From an uncultured Eubacterium sp. (lineage in GTDB: Bacteria; Bacillota; Clostridia; Lachnospirales; Lachnospiraceae): 64,000 nucleotides of DNA. Positions 36,695 through 45,746 of this stretch are shown here, piece after piece. Where the stretch lies: NCBI GenBank assembly GCA_947385775.1, contig CANDMI010000004.1, positions 1 through 64,000 on the forward strand, read 5' to 3'. The first letter of the stretch is position 1. Every line of letters starts with the position of its first letter. Below the pieces are notes generated by a model, which saw only the letters and a program-made list of their open reading frames with translations, ran no database searches and was not told the DNA's origin. The translations under genes were made by a program, and so were the position numbers.

Positions 36695-39222
36695 TACTTC
36701 CCTTTGTGCTGGCATTTTGCGTCTTAGGGGTTGTCGTTTTTTTTGTATCCAATAAAATATCGATTAAAATGTCAGAATCAGCCATCGCAAATTTGAGCGA
36801 GCGGCTGGATCTAATCAGCAATACCATAGACACGATCTTAAAAAAAGAAGCGGATTTTCAAAAGATGCTGGCGCAGGAGATCGCGCATGCCGAAAAGCCG
36901 GAGGAATTCATCTTATCTTTTGACAGAAATTCAACTATGGTAAAGCTGTCCTTGATTTTATCCGGTGAAAAAGAAGGCGTTTCCAATACGGGGGAAAAAT
37001 TTACGGAAGAAGGCATGGATTTTTCAGGGGGAATGACTGTAGACGGCATGTCCATGTCGACTTCTTATGTCAATGGCATGGGAACCTGGGCGTATACGTT
37101 AAAATGTCCGGTTGTGAAAAAGGAGGAGCAGATCGCGTCGCTTTATGTGGAATACATTTACGATTCCTTTGATGAGGCGCTGCCGGGGAAATTTTATAAT
37201 AAGGAAGCAAAGCTCTACTTAATGGACGCAGTCAGTGAGCGCATGGTGCTAAAGCCAAAGGGCATAGGGGAACGCGACGCGGGGCATATGAATCTGGCGA
37301 ATTTTTACAATGCCAATAAGATCCAGGAGAAAGATATCCAGCAGGGCATTGAAAGAAGCATTCAAGAAGGAAAAGACGTGATGTTTTATCACGATATTCG
37401 CAATGAGGATTCCCTGATCTATTTGTGGTCGGTCAATGGCGGGGCGGTCTATCTGGTTGGCTATGTGCCGGTTGTGGCGATACAGCGGGAAGGGGATGCG
37501 GTAAACCAAAATATTTATATTGTGGTCATCGTCATGTTTGTTGCGTTTATTTCCTGCTGTCTGTTTTATCTTTTATTTCAAAGGCAGCACAACAGGCTTC
37601 GAAAGGAGCGGGAAGCGGAACGGGAGCTTTATAATAAGCAGCTGCAAGAGGCGCTACAGGCGGCGCAGGTCGCAAACCAGTCAAAGACCATGTTTCTTTC
37701 GAATATGTCTCATGATATCCGTACGCCGATGAACGCCATATTAGGGTTTGCGACGCTGCTTGGAAAATATGCGCAGGACCCAAAGCAGGTGCGGGAGTAT
37801 ACGAAAAAAATAACCGCTTCCGGCCAGCATTTGCTGGGGCTTATTAATGATGTTTTGGATATTTCGAAGATCGAAAGCGGCAAGGTCGTGCTGACTATAG
37901 GGGAATTTGAGTTAAAAGATATGATATCCTCGATTGACGCGATCATCCGCCCGGCGGCAAAAGGCAAGGACCAGAACTTTGAGATAACGGTTGTGGGCAT
38001 CCGCCATGAACATTTAATCGGCGATGAGACGAGGATGAACCAGATTTTGATCAACCTTTTATCGAATGCGGTGAAATATACGCAGTCTGGCGGAAATATC
38101 TGGCTTCGCATTATAGGGTTAGAGCAGCGTTCCAGCCAGTTTGAGCATATCCGCATCGAGGTGGAGGATGACGGCTACGGGATGACGCCAGAATATTTGG
38201 AAACGATCTTCGACGCGTTTACAAGGGCGGAAAACAGCACGACAAATAAAGTTCAGGGGACAGGGCTTGGCATGGCGATCACGAAAAATATCGTAGAGCT
38301 TATGGGCGGCACGATCGAGGTTACAAGCGAGGTCGGAGTCGGAAGCCGTTTTATGGTGGAATTGGAGCTTCGCATCCCGGAGGGGAAAGCCGATGAACAA
38401 TTCTGGGAGCAGAGGGGCATTTCAAGGCTGCTCGTCGTGGATGATAACGCCGATAACTGCCAGGCGGTGCAGCTTTTGATGCAGGACATGGGGATGCGCG
38501 TAGACGCGGCTTTAAGCGGCGCGCAGGCCCTGGGGATGCGAAAAGCGGCATGTGAGGCGGGAGAGGATTACCATGTGGTCTTGCTGGATTGGAAGATGCC
38601 GGAAATGGATGGAATCGAAACGGCAAAGCAGCTTCGGGCGGTGTCATCGGAGCATATCCCGATTTTGCTGCTGACAGCGTATGACTGGGAGGAGATCCAG
38701 GAAGAGGCGCGGGACGCCGGAGTGGATGGTTTCTTACAAAAACCGTTCTTTAAGGCGGCTTTCCAGGAAAAGATTTTGGAGCTTTCTAAAGAGAAGGAAA
38801 ATGACGAAAATACTTTGCCAGATGCGGAGGAAGGCGTTTTGACCGGGCGTCATTTCCTTGTGGCGGAGGATAATGAGATCAATTCCGAAATTTTGGCGGA
38901 AATCTTAAGCATCGAAGGGGCGACCTGTGAGGTTGTGGAAAATGGCGCTCTGGCGGTGGAGTGTTTAAAAAAGGCGCGGCCGGGGCAGTTTGACGCGGCG
39001 CTAATGGATGTCCAGATGCCGGTTATGAATGGCTATGAAGCATCCCGCGCGATCCGGGAATTGGAACAAAACGGCGCGCAGCGGATACCGATCATCGCCA
39101 TGACAGCGAATGCGTTTGCGGAGGATGTAAAAGACGCGATGGACGCGGGGATGGATGCGCATATTGCAAAGCCGATAGACGTAGAGACGCTCAAGCGGAC
39201 GATCGTGCAGTATATGAAATAA
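36691..39222 (+). CDS. Hybrid sensor histidine kinase with two receiver domains
   Basis: As read, translation from TTG at 36691 gives 843 residues. Membrane segments lie near residues 3-20 and 274-296. Between them is an extracellular sensor of about 250 residues with a Cache-like pattern. The cytoplasmic part has HisKA with the phosphorylated His341 in SNMSHDIRTPMNAILG, HATPase with NLLSNAVKYT and GTGLGMAITKNIVELMGG, then two receivers: LLVVDDNADN with Asp in LLDWKMPEMDG, and LVAEDNEINSE with Asp in MDVQMPVMNG. No Hpt domain or DNA-binding output is present, so signal transfer needs another protein. The upstream ATG is one base out of frame. The solute-binding lipoprotein directly downstream may present the ligand. 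Confidence 0.88.
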   Translation: MILPFVLAFCVLGVVVFFVSNKISIKMSESAIANLSERLDLISNTIDTILKKEADFQKMLAQEIAHAEKPEEFILSFDRNSTMVKLSLILSGEKEGVSNTGEKFTEEGMDFSGGMTVDGMSMSTSYVNGMGTWAYTLKCPVVKKEEQIASLYVEYIYDSFDEALPGKFYNKEAKLYLMDAVSERMVLKPKGIGERDAGHMNLANFYNANKIQEKDIQQGIERSIQEGKDVMFYHDIRNEDSLIYLWSVNGGAVYLVGYVPVVAIQREGDAVNQNIYIVVIVMFVAFISCCLFYLLFQRQHNRLRKEREAERELYNKQLQEALQAAQVANQSKTMFLSNMSHDIRTPMNAILGFATLLGKYAQDPKQVREYTKKITASGQHLLGLINDVLDISKIESGKVVLTIGEFELKDMISSIDAIIRPAAKGKDQNFEITVVGIRHEHLIGDETRMNQILINLLSNAVKYTQSGGNIWLRIIGLEQRSSQFEHIRIEVEDDGYGMTPEYLETIFDAFTRAENSTTNKVQGTGLGMAITKNIVELMGGTIEVTSEVGVGSRFMVELELRIPEGKADEQFWEQRGISRLLVVDDNADNCQAVQLLMQDMGMRVDAALSGAQALGMRKAACEAGEDYHVVLLDWKMPEMDGIETAKQLRAVSSEHIPILLLTAYDWEEIQEEARDAGVDGFLQKPFFKAAFQEKILELSKEKENDENTLPDAEEGVLTGRHFLVAEDNEINSEILAEILSIEGATCEVVENGALAVECLKKARPGQFDAALMDVQMPVMNGYEASRAIRELEQNGAQRIPIIAMTANAFAEDVKDAMDAGMDAHIAKPIDVETLKRTIVQYMK

Positions 39223-39249
39223 TGGCAGGGGAATCAGAAAGGGGAAAAT

Positions 39250-40569
39250 GTGAAAGGGAGTATGAAAAAAGCGGCGGCGTTATTCATGGCAGGGGTGTTG
39301 GCTGTTTTTTTTGCGGCATGCGGGAAAAACGATAAGAAAGGGCAGATCATCACAAACGAGGAGGACAACAGAAAAGCCATAGAGCTGTTTGCGCCGATGG
39401 AGCGGTCAAAGCCGGACGCGAAAAACGTCGCTAGGACAGCGTTTGACAAAACGGTTATGATGGCGGAGGAAAATCTTGATGTGATTGTGGAGTATAACAC
39501 TTATACCGCCAAAGACTATCAGGAAAAAACCTTCGACGAAGTGGCGCTGGACCGGATACGAAGCGGCATGGACGACCTTTATCTGCTAAATCCGGACGTT
39601 TTGCAAAAAACAGGGGAGGAAGGGCTTTTGGCAGACCTGTCTGACTTGGAATGCGCAAAAAACCTAAGGGAAGTGGTAAAAGCAGCCAATACAGTGGACG
39701 GAAAGCTGGTGGGAATACCTCAGGAGGTTGTAGTTTACGGCCTGTTTATCAATCAGGATATGTTTGATCAATACGGCATTGAGATCCCAAATACGCCGGA
39801 AGAATTTTTGGACTGCTGTAAGAAGTTCCAGGAAAACGGAGTCCAAACGCCGATCGGCGCAAACCGCTGGTGGCTGGAAACCTTTGTTTTCGCCCAGGCT
39901 TACGCGGATCTTTATAACGGCGGCAATGCGGCAAAAGAAGTGGAGGAGCTAAACAGCGGGAAACGTAAATACAGCGACTACATGCGCGCCGGGTTTGTGT
40001 ACCTGAAAAAGCTTATCGACGCAGGGTACATCGATGCCAAGACCGCTTTAACCTATGAAGCGATCGAGGGGGAAGGCGCAGATTTTATGGCGCAAAAAAC
40101 GCCGATCGTCATGGCGTACTGGGGAGCCGCCAATGCGGAAACCGCTTATGGGAAACCGGATTTTAACATGCAGGTCATCGGTTTTCCAAGTGAGCGCGGG
40201 CAGATGCCGGTTGTGTCCATGACCGGAATGTCGGCGCATGCAGATTCAAAAAAGCTGGATGATACGCTGGACGTTTTAGAAGAGATCCTTTCCGATAAAG
40301 CGTTGCAGGTATATGCGGAAACCAATAAGGTCATTTCGCCTTCGAAAAATGTAGAGGTGGAATGCGTTCCGGCATTGAAGCCGTTGAGCGATCTGGTAAA
40401 TGAGGGAACCTACGTCCTTGCCAGCAACGCGGGCATGAAAGTGGAACAGTGGGGCAATGCCTGCCTGATCGTGCGAAAACTTCTTGGCGGAATGTCGGTA
40501 AAAGAATGCATGGCGGAATTTGACCGTTTGCAGGAGGAGACATTAAAAAAGGACGGAAAAAATAAGTGA
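39250..40569 (+). CDS. Extracellular solute-binding lipoprotein (ABC sugar-binding family 1)
   Basis: A 439-residue lipoprotein with signal peptide MKKAAALFMAGVLAVFFAAC and Cys in the lipobox at residue 25. The mature protein follows the two-lobed family 1 binding-protein pattern: KTGEEGLLADLSDL, VDGKLVGIPQEVVVYGLFIN and FMAQKTPIVMAYWGA. Such proteins bind sugars or oligosaccharides for ABC importers. No permease genes are near. It follows the hybrid kinase by 27 bases and is probably cotranscribed, so a role as ligand-presenting co-receptor is inferred. The start is GTG at 39250 with a GGGG site; an ATG four codons later lies too close to its own possible site. A terminator follows. Confidence 0.85.
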   Translation: MKGSMKKAAALFMAGVLAVFFAACGKNDKKGQIITNEEDNRKAIELFAPMERSKPDAKNVARTAFDKTVMMAEENLDVIVEYNTYTAKDYQEKTFDEVALDRIRSGMDDLYLLNPDVLQKTGEEGLLADLSDLECAKNLREVVKAANTVDGKLVGIPQEVVVYGLFINQDMFDQYGIEIPNTPEEFLDCCKKFQENGVQTPIGANRWWLETFVFAQAYADLYNGGNAAKEVEELNSGKRKYSDYMRAGFVYLKKLIDAGYIDAKTALTYEAIEGEGADFMAQKTPIVMAYWGAANAETAYGKPDFNMQVIGFPSERGQMPVVSMTGMSAHADSKKLDDTLDVLEEILSDKALQVYAETNKVISPSKNVEVECVPALKPLSDLVNEGTYVLASNAGMKVEQWGNACLIVRKLLGGMSVKECMAEFDRLQEETLKKDGKNK

Positions 40570-40579
40570 TCGCACGATA

Positions 40580-40631
40580 GAGCCAAAGGCTTCGCGGCAT
40601 GTTTAGAAAGCCGCAGGCCCTTGGCTTTTTC
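40580..40631 (+). terminator. Terminator after the solute-binding protein gene
   Basis: A long interrupted stem (GAGCCAA...TTGGCTT outside, GCGGC/GCCGC inside) followed by a TTTTT run. Confidence 0.8.
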
Positions 40632-40640
40632 TGATCCTAA

Positions 40641-41492
40641 TTATTTTAGTTGCAGTTCTTTTAGCGTCCGAAACAGCGGCCGCAGGGCTCTGTAATATCG
40701 CTGCGGCGGATTTTGATTGAATTTTTTGTCAAAATCATTTTTGATCGCGGATAGATTTTCGGGGTTGTGGCACAGGATGATCTTGTATGCCTCCTCCGCG
40801 TTATCCACGTCCAGGTCATAGCGGTTTAGCGTCGTGGCCACCAGGCTGACACCGCGTAAATGGGCGTCGGTCATGAAATAGGCGGAAAGGGATTTCCGCA
40901 ATTGCATATCGTCCTTGAATTTTAAATACCAGTCAAGCCCTTCTTCCTGTCCCAAAATAGTAGTAAGCGCCTGATGCCATGCCGCCATGTTCGAAACCGG
41001 GATGGATTTTGCGATGGCCGCTAAATACTGCTCGTCCGTCAGCTTTGGATTATGAAAATTCGTTTCGTTTGCCAACGCTTTTTTGGACTGGGAAGTTTTT
41101 TCTTTTTTCTTTTTTCTCTTTTTCTTTTTTGATAATTTATAGCCTTTCTGACAGATTTTAATCCCACGGCTTTTCCAAAATTCCACTGTGTCATGATAGT
41201 CCTTGTCATTGGAATAAATGCAAAAGGACGATTTTGGATGCTTTGCGATTAAATACGACAAAACCCCGATCAGCTGGTAGTCCAGCGCGTTTTCGCCAGC
41301 GGCGCATTCCAGCCAAAGGATCCTTGGGTTATGTACCTGTTTTGACAAAAACTTTTCCAGATGCTTGGAATGGTTTTTTGTATAAAAGGTTACGATCTTG
41401 TCTTTTCTTCGGATTTTATGAGGCATATCCAGCCAGCGGTTGCCGACATTTTCCGTATCGATTAAATAATATTTCCTGCTCAAATTTTTCAC
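40641..41492 (-). CDS. PIN-like (NYN/PIN) domain protein with a lysine-rich linker
   Basis: A 283-residue cytosolic protein. Residues 8-115 form a PIN-like nuclease fold with the acidic set in YLIDTENVG (Asp12, Glu14), ENALDYQLIG (Asp71) and YSNDKDYHDT (Asp96, Asp98, Asp101). These positions match metal-binding nucleases such as NYN and PIN families. A striking run of Lys and Arg follows at about 119-135 and then a helical C-terminal domain of about 140 residues that I do not recognise. RNA is the most likely substrate; toxin or phage-defence roles are known for some relatives, but no antitoxin gene is adjacent. The start is probably GTG with a weak ribosome binding site. Confidence 0.72.
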   Translation of the reverse strand: MKNLSRKYYLIDTENVGNRWLDMPHKIRRKDKIVTFYTKNHSKHLEKFLSKQVHNPRILWLECAAGENALDYQLIGVLSYLIAKHPKSSFCIYSNDKDYHDTVEFWKSRGIKICQKGYKLSKKKKRKKKKEKTSQSKKALANETNFHNPKLTDEQYLAAIAKSIPVSNMAAWHQALTTILGQEEGLDWYLKFKDDMQLRKSLSAYFMTDAHLRGVSLVATTLNRYDLDVDNAEEAYKIILCHNPENLSAIKNDFDKKFNQNPPQRYYRALRPLFRTLKELQLK

Positions 41493-41575
41493 CTGATTTC
41501 TGCGCTTGTAATTCGCTTATCTTTGCGACTGCCCGTAACGATACAAATCCCGCCTGTTTGTCAATGGATGTAGCA

Positions 41576-41610
41576 AAAAACAGGAAACCGTTTCCCGATT
41601 TCCTGTTTTT
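41576..41610 (-). terminator. Terminator of the MGMT-like gene
   Basis: AAAAACAGGAAA pairs perfectly with TTTCCTGTTTTT around an 11-base loop. Read on the minus strand, a T-rich run follows the stem. Confidence 0.85.
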
Positions 41611-41732
41611 ATATGGCATTTAGAAAAATAGCGGCAATTTGGATTTTTGGCATTTGGTGTAATTTTTATTTTTTCATTTTAACATTATGCGGGTGACAAT
41701 GCAATATGTTTATCATTTATTAAGAAATTAGG

Positions 41733-42209
41733 TTACAATTTATAGAGCGCGGATTCATAGTCTTTTACAAAATACCGGATGTTCTTCCTGCCTTTTTGGA
41801 TGATCGTATGCCCTTCATTTTCCAACATTTCTTTTTGCGCGTCAATGCCGCCAGGGTATTTTGCGTTCAATTCCCCGTTTGCCTTTAACGTCCTCCAGTA
41901 GGGCGTTTGATCGTCTTTTCTCTGATGGCTTGCCCATGCCGCGATGGAGATAAAGATCCCCGCGGTTATCGGCTCTGTAAAGTCCGCGCCGTTTTGTTTT
42001 GCAAAATATTCCCTGATCGCGCCTACTGTAAGCAGCTTTCCAAACGGCACAAGGCGCATCACGCTGTCATAATCGATCGGCGCGGCAAAATACATTCGGT
42101 TCCCGCCATACTTTTTTATGCTTTTTTCGTCCGTAATAGTCTGAAATTTTGGCATATCCTTACTGTCGTGCAGCATTGCGTTAAAATCTTTTTTATCTTC
42201 ATTTGCCAT
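41733..42209 (-). CDS. MGMT-family (alkyltransferase-like) protein lacking the acceptor cysteine
   Basis: A 158-residue protein matching the DNA-binding domain of O6-alkylguanine-DNA alkyltransferases: VPFGKLLTVGAIREYFAKQN (helix-turn-helix region) and TPYWRTLKANGEL, then KYPGGIDAQKEMLENEGHTI. In active enzymes the motif is PCHR with the alkyl-accepting Cys. Here it reads PYWR, so methyl transfer is not expected. Alkyltransferase-like proteins with such changes bind damaged guanine and hand it to excision repair. That role is inferred. The ATG at 42209 follows an AGGAGGT site; a GTG three codons upstream overlaps the site. Confidence 0.8.
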   Translation of the reverse strand: MANEDKKDFNAMLHDSKDMPKFQTITDEKSIKKYGGNRMYFAAPIDYDSVMRLVPFGKLLTVGAIREYFAKQNGADFTEPITAGIFISIAAWASHQRKDDQTPYWRTLKANGELNAKYPGGIDAQKEMLENEGHTIIQKGRKNIRYFVKDYESALYKL

Positions 42210-42307
42210 ATGGTACACCTCCTAAATAAGCATAGCGGAAAAAAAGAATATATGCAATGAGGCGGTTTGTAAAATTTATGGGGAAAACAGAAGTTCATTC
42301 CAACCTC

Positions 42308-42336
42308 TTGACATCACCGCTTAGAAGCGCTAATTT
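42308..42336 (+). promoter_or_regulatory. Possible promoter of the response-regulator operon
   Basis: A consensus TTGACA at 42308-42313. At 17 bp lies only a weak TAATTT, with a better TTATAT four bases further on. Confidence 0.4.
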
Positions 42337-42416
42337 ATATCCACTGCATAGAAACATCACCATATCCTATAGGTGGACGCCAGACAAACCAATTCAAATA
42401 TAAGGCAGGTATTTTT

Positions 42417-43082
42417 ATGGGCGCTATATTGATCATTGAAGATGATAAGACAATTAACGGGCTTTTGCGCAGTATTTTAAATCATAGCGGGTATGTCGCT
42501 GACAGCGCGGACAACGGCGCGGATGGATTGGCTATGGCTCTGCGTGGGGATTATTGCCTGATCTTACTGGATTTAATGCTGCCGGAAAAGACTGGGGAAG
42601 AGTTTATAAAGGAGCTTCGCAGGGTGAAGGAAACCCCGGTCATTGTGTTGTCCGCAAAAGGGGAAACCCGTGACCGGATAGAGCTGCTTTCCCTTGGAGC
42701 GGATGATTACATTACAAAGCCTTTTGATATAGACGAGGTATTGCTGCGGATACAGGCGGTATTGCGCCGGACGCAGCAGGAACAGAAAGAAATTGTATTT
42801 CATGAGCTTCGTCTTGAACCGGAAGCCGGGCGGGTGTTTGTAAACGGCGGGGAGGTTATCTGCACGGCTACGGAATATGCCATACTGGAACTGCTTATGA
42901 AAAACCCGGCAAGGATATTTTCCAAACGCGCGTTGTACGAGCATGTGACGGGGGAGGACTATATGCAGGAGGACAATACGATGAATGTCCATATAAGCAA
43001 CCTGCGCCGCAAGATCGCAAAGCATACGCCCCGAAAATACATAGAAACGGTATACGGCATGGGATACCGGCTGGTAAGATAA
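42417..43082 (+). CDS. OmpR/PhoB-family response regulator
   Basis: A 221-residue transcription factor. The receiver has the acidic pair Asp9/Asp10 in LIIEDDKT, the phosphorylated Asp52 in ILLDLMLPEKTG and the Lys of DDYITKPFD. The C-terminal winged helix starts near residue 127 and contains TATEYAILELLMKNPARIFS and a typical end, YIETVYGMGYRLVR. It opens a four-gene module with an ABC ATPase, a permease and a kinase. In similar modules the regulator activates the transporter genes when the kinase detects cell-wall-active peptides. No ribosome binding site of high quality is seen, AAGGCAGG being the nearest. Confidence 0.92.
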   Translation: MGAILIIEDDKTINGLLRSILNHSGYVADSADNGADGLAMALRGDYCLILLDLMLPEKTGEEFIKELRRVKETPVIVLSAKGETRDRIELLSLGADDYITKPFDIDEVLLRIQAVLRRTQQEQKEIVFHELRLEPEAGRVFVNGGEVICTATEYAILELLMKNPARIFSKRALYEHVTGEDYMQEDNTMNVHISNLRRKIAKHTPRKYIETVYGMGYRLVR

Positions 43083-43176
43083 GGAAAGCTACAGTCTAAA
43101 GCTTTAGAAAATCTTTAAGTTTTATAAAGGAAGCATTTAACATTACACCGTAACATAGTCCCTGGAGGTGTAAGGT

Positions 43177-44100
43177 ATGAAGAAAGCAATACTGCAAACA
43201 AACAATCTGGTAAAGTCCTATCATAATGTGAAAGCGCTGGACGGCGTTTCGATATCGCTGGAGGCCGGGCATATTTACGGGTTTATTGGGGAAAACGGCG
43301 CGGGGAAAACGACGTTGATGCGTATCCTTACGGGGTTAACATTTCCTACGTCCGGGAGCTTTTCTATATTTGGAAAGGAAAGTCCAGGGGATATGCGTAT
43401 GATCCGGCGGCGCATTGGCAGCACGATCGAGGAGCCGACGCTGTATCCGGAATTTTCCGCTTACCGCAATCTGGAATTACAAAGGATACTGCTTGGAAAT
43501 CCGGATAAGTCTGCCTGTGACGATCTGCTGAAATTGATGGACTTATATGAAGTAAGGGGCCGTAAGGTCAAAGAGTTTTCCATGGGCATGAAGCAGCGCC
43601 TTGGGATTGCGTTAGCGCTTTTAGGAAAGCCGGAGCTTTTGATCTTAGACGAGCCGGTTAATGGGCTGGACCCGAAAAACATTTCCGCCCTCCGTTCGCT
43701 TTTAAAAAAGCTCAACGAAGAACGCGGGATTACGATGCTGATTTCCAGTCATATTTTAAACGAGCTGTATTTGCTGGCGACGGATTATATGATCATCCAT
43801 AAGGGCCGGGTCATCGAAGCGCTTTCCCATAAAGAGCTGGAAGAAAAATGTGAAAGTTATGTGAAGATCAGCACGGACAGTCTGCCGAATTGTGTGACGG
43901 TCTTAGAAAGGGAATTGCAGATCTTTGACTATAAAGCGGTGGACGACCATACGCTGCACGTTTATGGTTTTACAGAAGAGCCGCAGCGGATTTCCCAGGC
44001 ATTGATGCGCAACCATATCGTAATCGGAGAAATGTCCGTATGCGCGCAAAGCCTGGAAGAATATTTTTTATCGGTAACGGGGGGAAAAAGACATGATTAA
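43177..44100 (+). CDS. ABC transporter ATP-binding protein, BcrA/lantibiotic-resistance type
   Basis: A 307-residue ATPase with Walker A GENGAGKTT (residues 38-46), signature FSMGMKQRLGIALAL, Walker B LLILDEPVNGLDP and switch His in MLISSHILNELYLLA. The C-terminal extension of about 90 residues is typical of the BcrA-type subgroup. These exporters protect against bacitracin or lantibiotics or remove them from the membrane. The start has a TGGAGGTG site. The gene overlaps the permease gene by eight bases, so the pair is translationally coupled. Confidence 0.9.
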   Translation: MKKAILQTNNLVKSYHNVKALDGVSISLEAGHIYGFIGENGAGKTTLMRILTGLTFPTSGSFSIFGKESPGDMRMIRRRIGSTIEEPTLYPEFSAYRNLELQRILLGNPDKSACDDLLKLMDLYEVRGRKVKEFSMGMKQRLGIALALLGKPELLILDEPVNGLDPKNISALRSLLKKLNEERGITMLISSHILNELYLLATDYMIIHKGRVIEALSHKELEEKCESYVKISTDSLPNCVTVLERELQIFDYKAVDDHTLHVYGFTEEPQRISQALMRNHIVIGEMSVCAQSLEEYFLSVTGGKRHD

Positions 44101-44803
44101 TTTACTTCGGGTGGAATTTTACAAATTAAAGAGGTTTTCCTTTGGTTATATCGCCTTACTTTTTATGATCGTGATCGGATACCTGTACGGGGACAGCCGC
44201 CTTGGCAACAACCCGTTTCCTTTTACAGCTAACACAGAGGTATTATTTGTCAATACGGTGGGGGATACGTCATTTGCATTTTTGATCGCGATCACAGCCG
44301 CGTTATTTATGGGGAAGGATTTTTCCAGCCGCACGATCTGCAATGAGATCAAGCTGGGGCATAGCCGCGTTCAGATTTTGCTGTCCCGGATGTTGGTCGT
44401 TGGCATGTTTTCGGCCTTTCTTCATTTGGCGTATCTTGTGTCTGCCACAGTTGGTTTTTGCGTCGTGCGGGGATTTGACGCAAGCATGTTTTGTATGGAA
44501 AATGCTTTCTGGCTGATTACGGTTTTGACGCAGCTTGCGGCGCTTACAAGCCTGGTGGTTTTGATCACATTTCTGACAAAAAAGGTTTCCGAAGCCATTG
44601 CGCTGTCGGCATTGAGCATCGTGTTATGCTGCAATATTTTGCGGAACTTTATCCATATAAAAATTTATACGCTGTCCTGTTTTTGCTTTGCACAAAACTG
44701 CAAAGCGGAAAATTTAGGGATCTCGTTTATCAGCGCAGTCGTAACAATGGTTTTGTTTTTGTCCATTGCGGCGGTTTCATTTCAGAAAGCGGAAGTAAAA
44801 TAG
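44093..44803 (+). CDS. ABC-2 type transporter permease
   Basis: A 236-residue integral membrane protein with about six hydrophobic segments, at approximately 20-33, 55-72, 100-125, 138-160, 165-185 and 212-230. Between the first two is the surface segment GDSRLGNNPFPFTANTEVLF. The cytoplasmic motif GKDFSSRTICNEIKLGHSR is typical of ABC-2 permeases in lantibiotic-immunity systems. It forms the channel with the ATPase encoded just upstream. Substrate identity is inferred only from the module type. Confidence 0.85.
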   Translation: MINLLRVEFYKLKRFSFGYIALLFMIVIGYLYGDSRLGNNPFPFTANTEVLFVNTVGDTSFAFLIAITAALFMGKDFSSRTICNEIKLGHSRVQILLSRMLVVGMFSAFLHLAYLVSATVGFCVVRGFDASMFCMENAFWLITVLTQLAALTSLVVLITFLTKKVSEAIALSALSIVLCCNILRNFIHIKIYTLSCFCFAQNCKAENLGISFISAVVTMVLFLSIAAVSFQKAEVK

Positions 44804-44816
44804 GAGGCGGGCGGCG

Positions 44817-45725
44817 GTGGATTATTTTATCATTTTTATACTTTTTGCCGCTGCGTTGTTTTTTGCGGGAAAATACCGGATGCTGAAAAACCAGTTAAAA
44901 TCCATCTGCACGCAGCTAAAAGACGGGCATACCAGGCTGGTGTCCGTAGAGCTTCTGGACAAGGACATCGAAGCGGTTGCGTTTGAAATTAACCGCCTGC
45001 TGGAAAACATACAGCAGACGGTAATCAAAAGCAACGCTTCCGCCGCGGCGTTAAAATCGTCCATAACGGATATTTCCCACGATATGAAAACGCCTTTGAC
45101 ATCTGTCATAGGCTATTTGCAGCTTGCCAAAAAAGGGGGCTGCGATGAAAAAACAGAAGAGATCATAAACATCTGCTTGGAGCGGGCGGCTTCCTGCAAC
45201 GCTTTGATCAACGACTTTTTCGAGTTATCGCTGTTTGAAGCCCAGGGCTGTAAGGTTTTGCTTGAAAAAGTGGATGCTGCGGGGATAATCTGCGAGCAGA
45301 TACTGATGAATCACCCGGCGTTTGAGAAAAAAGGGATTATGCCCCATTTTGAAAATTCCGACCAGGCGGTCATGGTAATCGCCGACTCTGGCCTGTTAAA
45401 CCGGGTTATCCAAAACCTGATTTCCAACGGCGTTCGGTATACGCAGGGGGATATCTTTTTTTCCATCTGCAAAGAAAACGGGCGGGCGCTCATAACGGTG
45501 CGAAATCCAGTCCCGCCCCATGCGCAGATTGACGTTTTCCACATCTTTGAACGATATTATACCCAGGATAAGTCCAGGAGCAGGGGGAGCGGGATCGGGC
45601 TTTTTTTATGCAGGCAGTTTGTAGAGGCTATGGGCGGGAGTATTCGCGCGCAGGCGGATGGGGGGAGCTTATGGATTCAAGTGGGGCTTAAATTATGTGA
45701 TGACATATATCCAGTGGATAAATGA
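44817..45725 (+). CDS. Sensor histidine kinase with a single short membrane anchor
   Basis: A 302-residue kinase. One hydrophobic segment at residues 3-18 leads straight into a cytoplasmic helix, with no extracellular sensor. HisKA has the phosphorylated His88 in TDISHDMKTPLTSVIGYLQ. The ATPase domain has VIQNLISNGVRYTQGD (N box), FERYYTQDKSRSRGSGIGLF (F and G1 boxes) and SLWIQVGL at the end. Lack of a sensor domain resembles intramembrane-sensing kinases that detect flux through a partner ABC transporter. The start is GTG with an AGGAGG site eight bases upstream. It lies 13 bases behind the permease gene. Confidence 0.88.
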   Translation: MDYFIIFILFAAALFFAGKYRMLKNQLKSICTQLKDGHTRLVSVELLDKDIEAVAFEINRLLENIQQTVIKSNASAAALKSSITDISHDMKTPLTSVIGYLQLAKKGGCDEKTEEIINICLERAASCNALINDFFELSLFEAQGCKVLLEKVDAAGIICEQILMNHPAFEKKGIMPHFENSDQAVMVIADSGLLNRVIQNLISNGVRYTQGDIFFSICKENGRALITVRNPVPPHAQIDVFHIFERYYTQDKSRSRGSGIGLFLCRQFVEAMGGSIRAQADGGSLWIQVGLKLCDDIYPVDK

Positions 45726-45746
45726 ACCAGAACGTGCAGCCTCATT

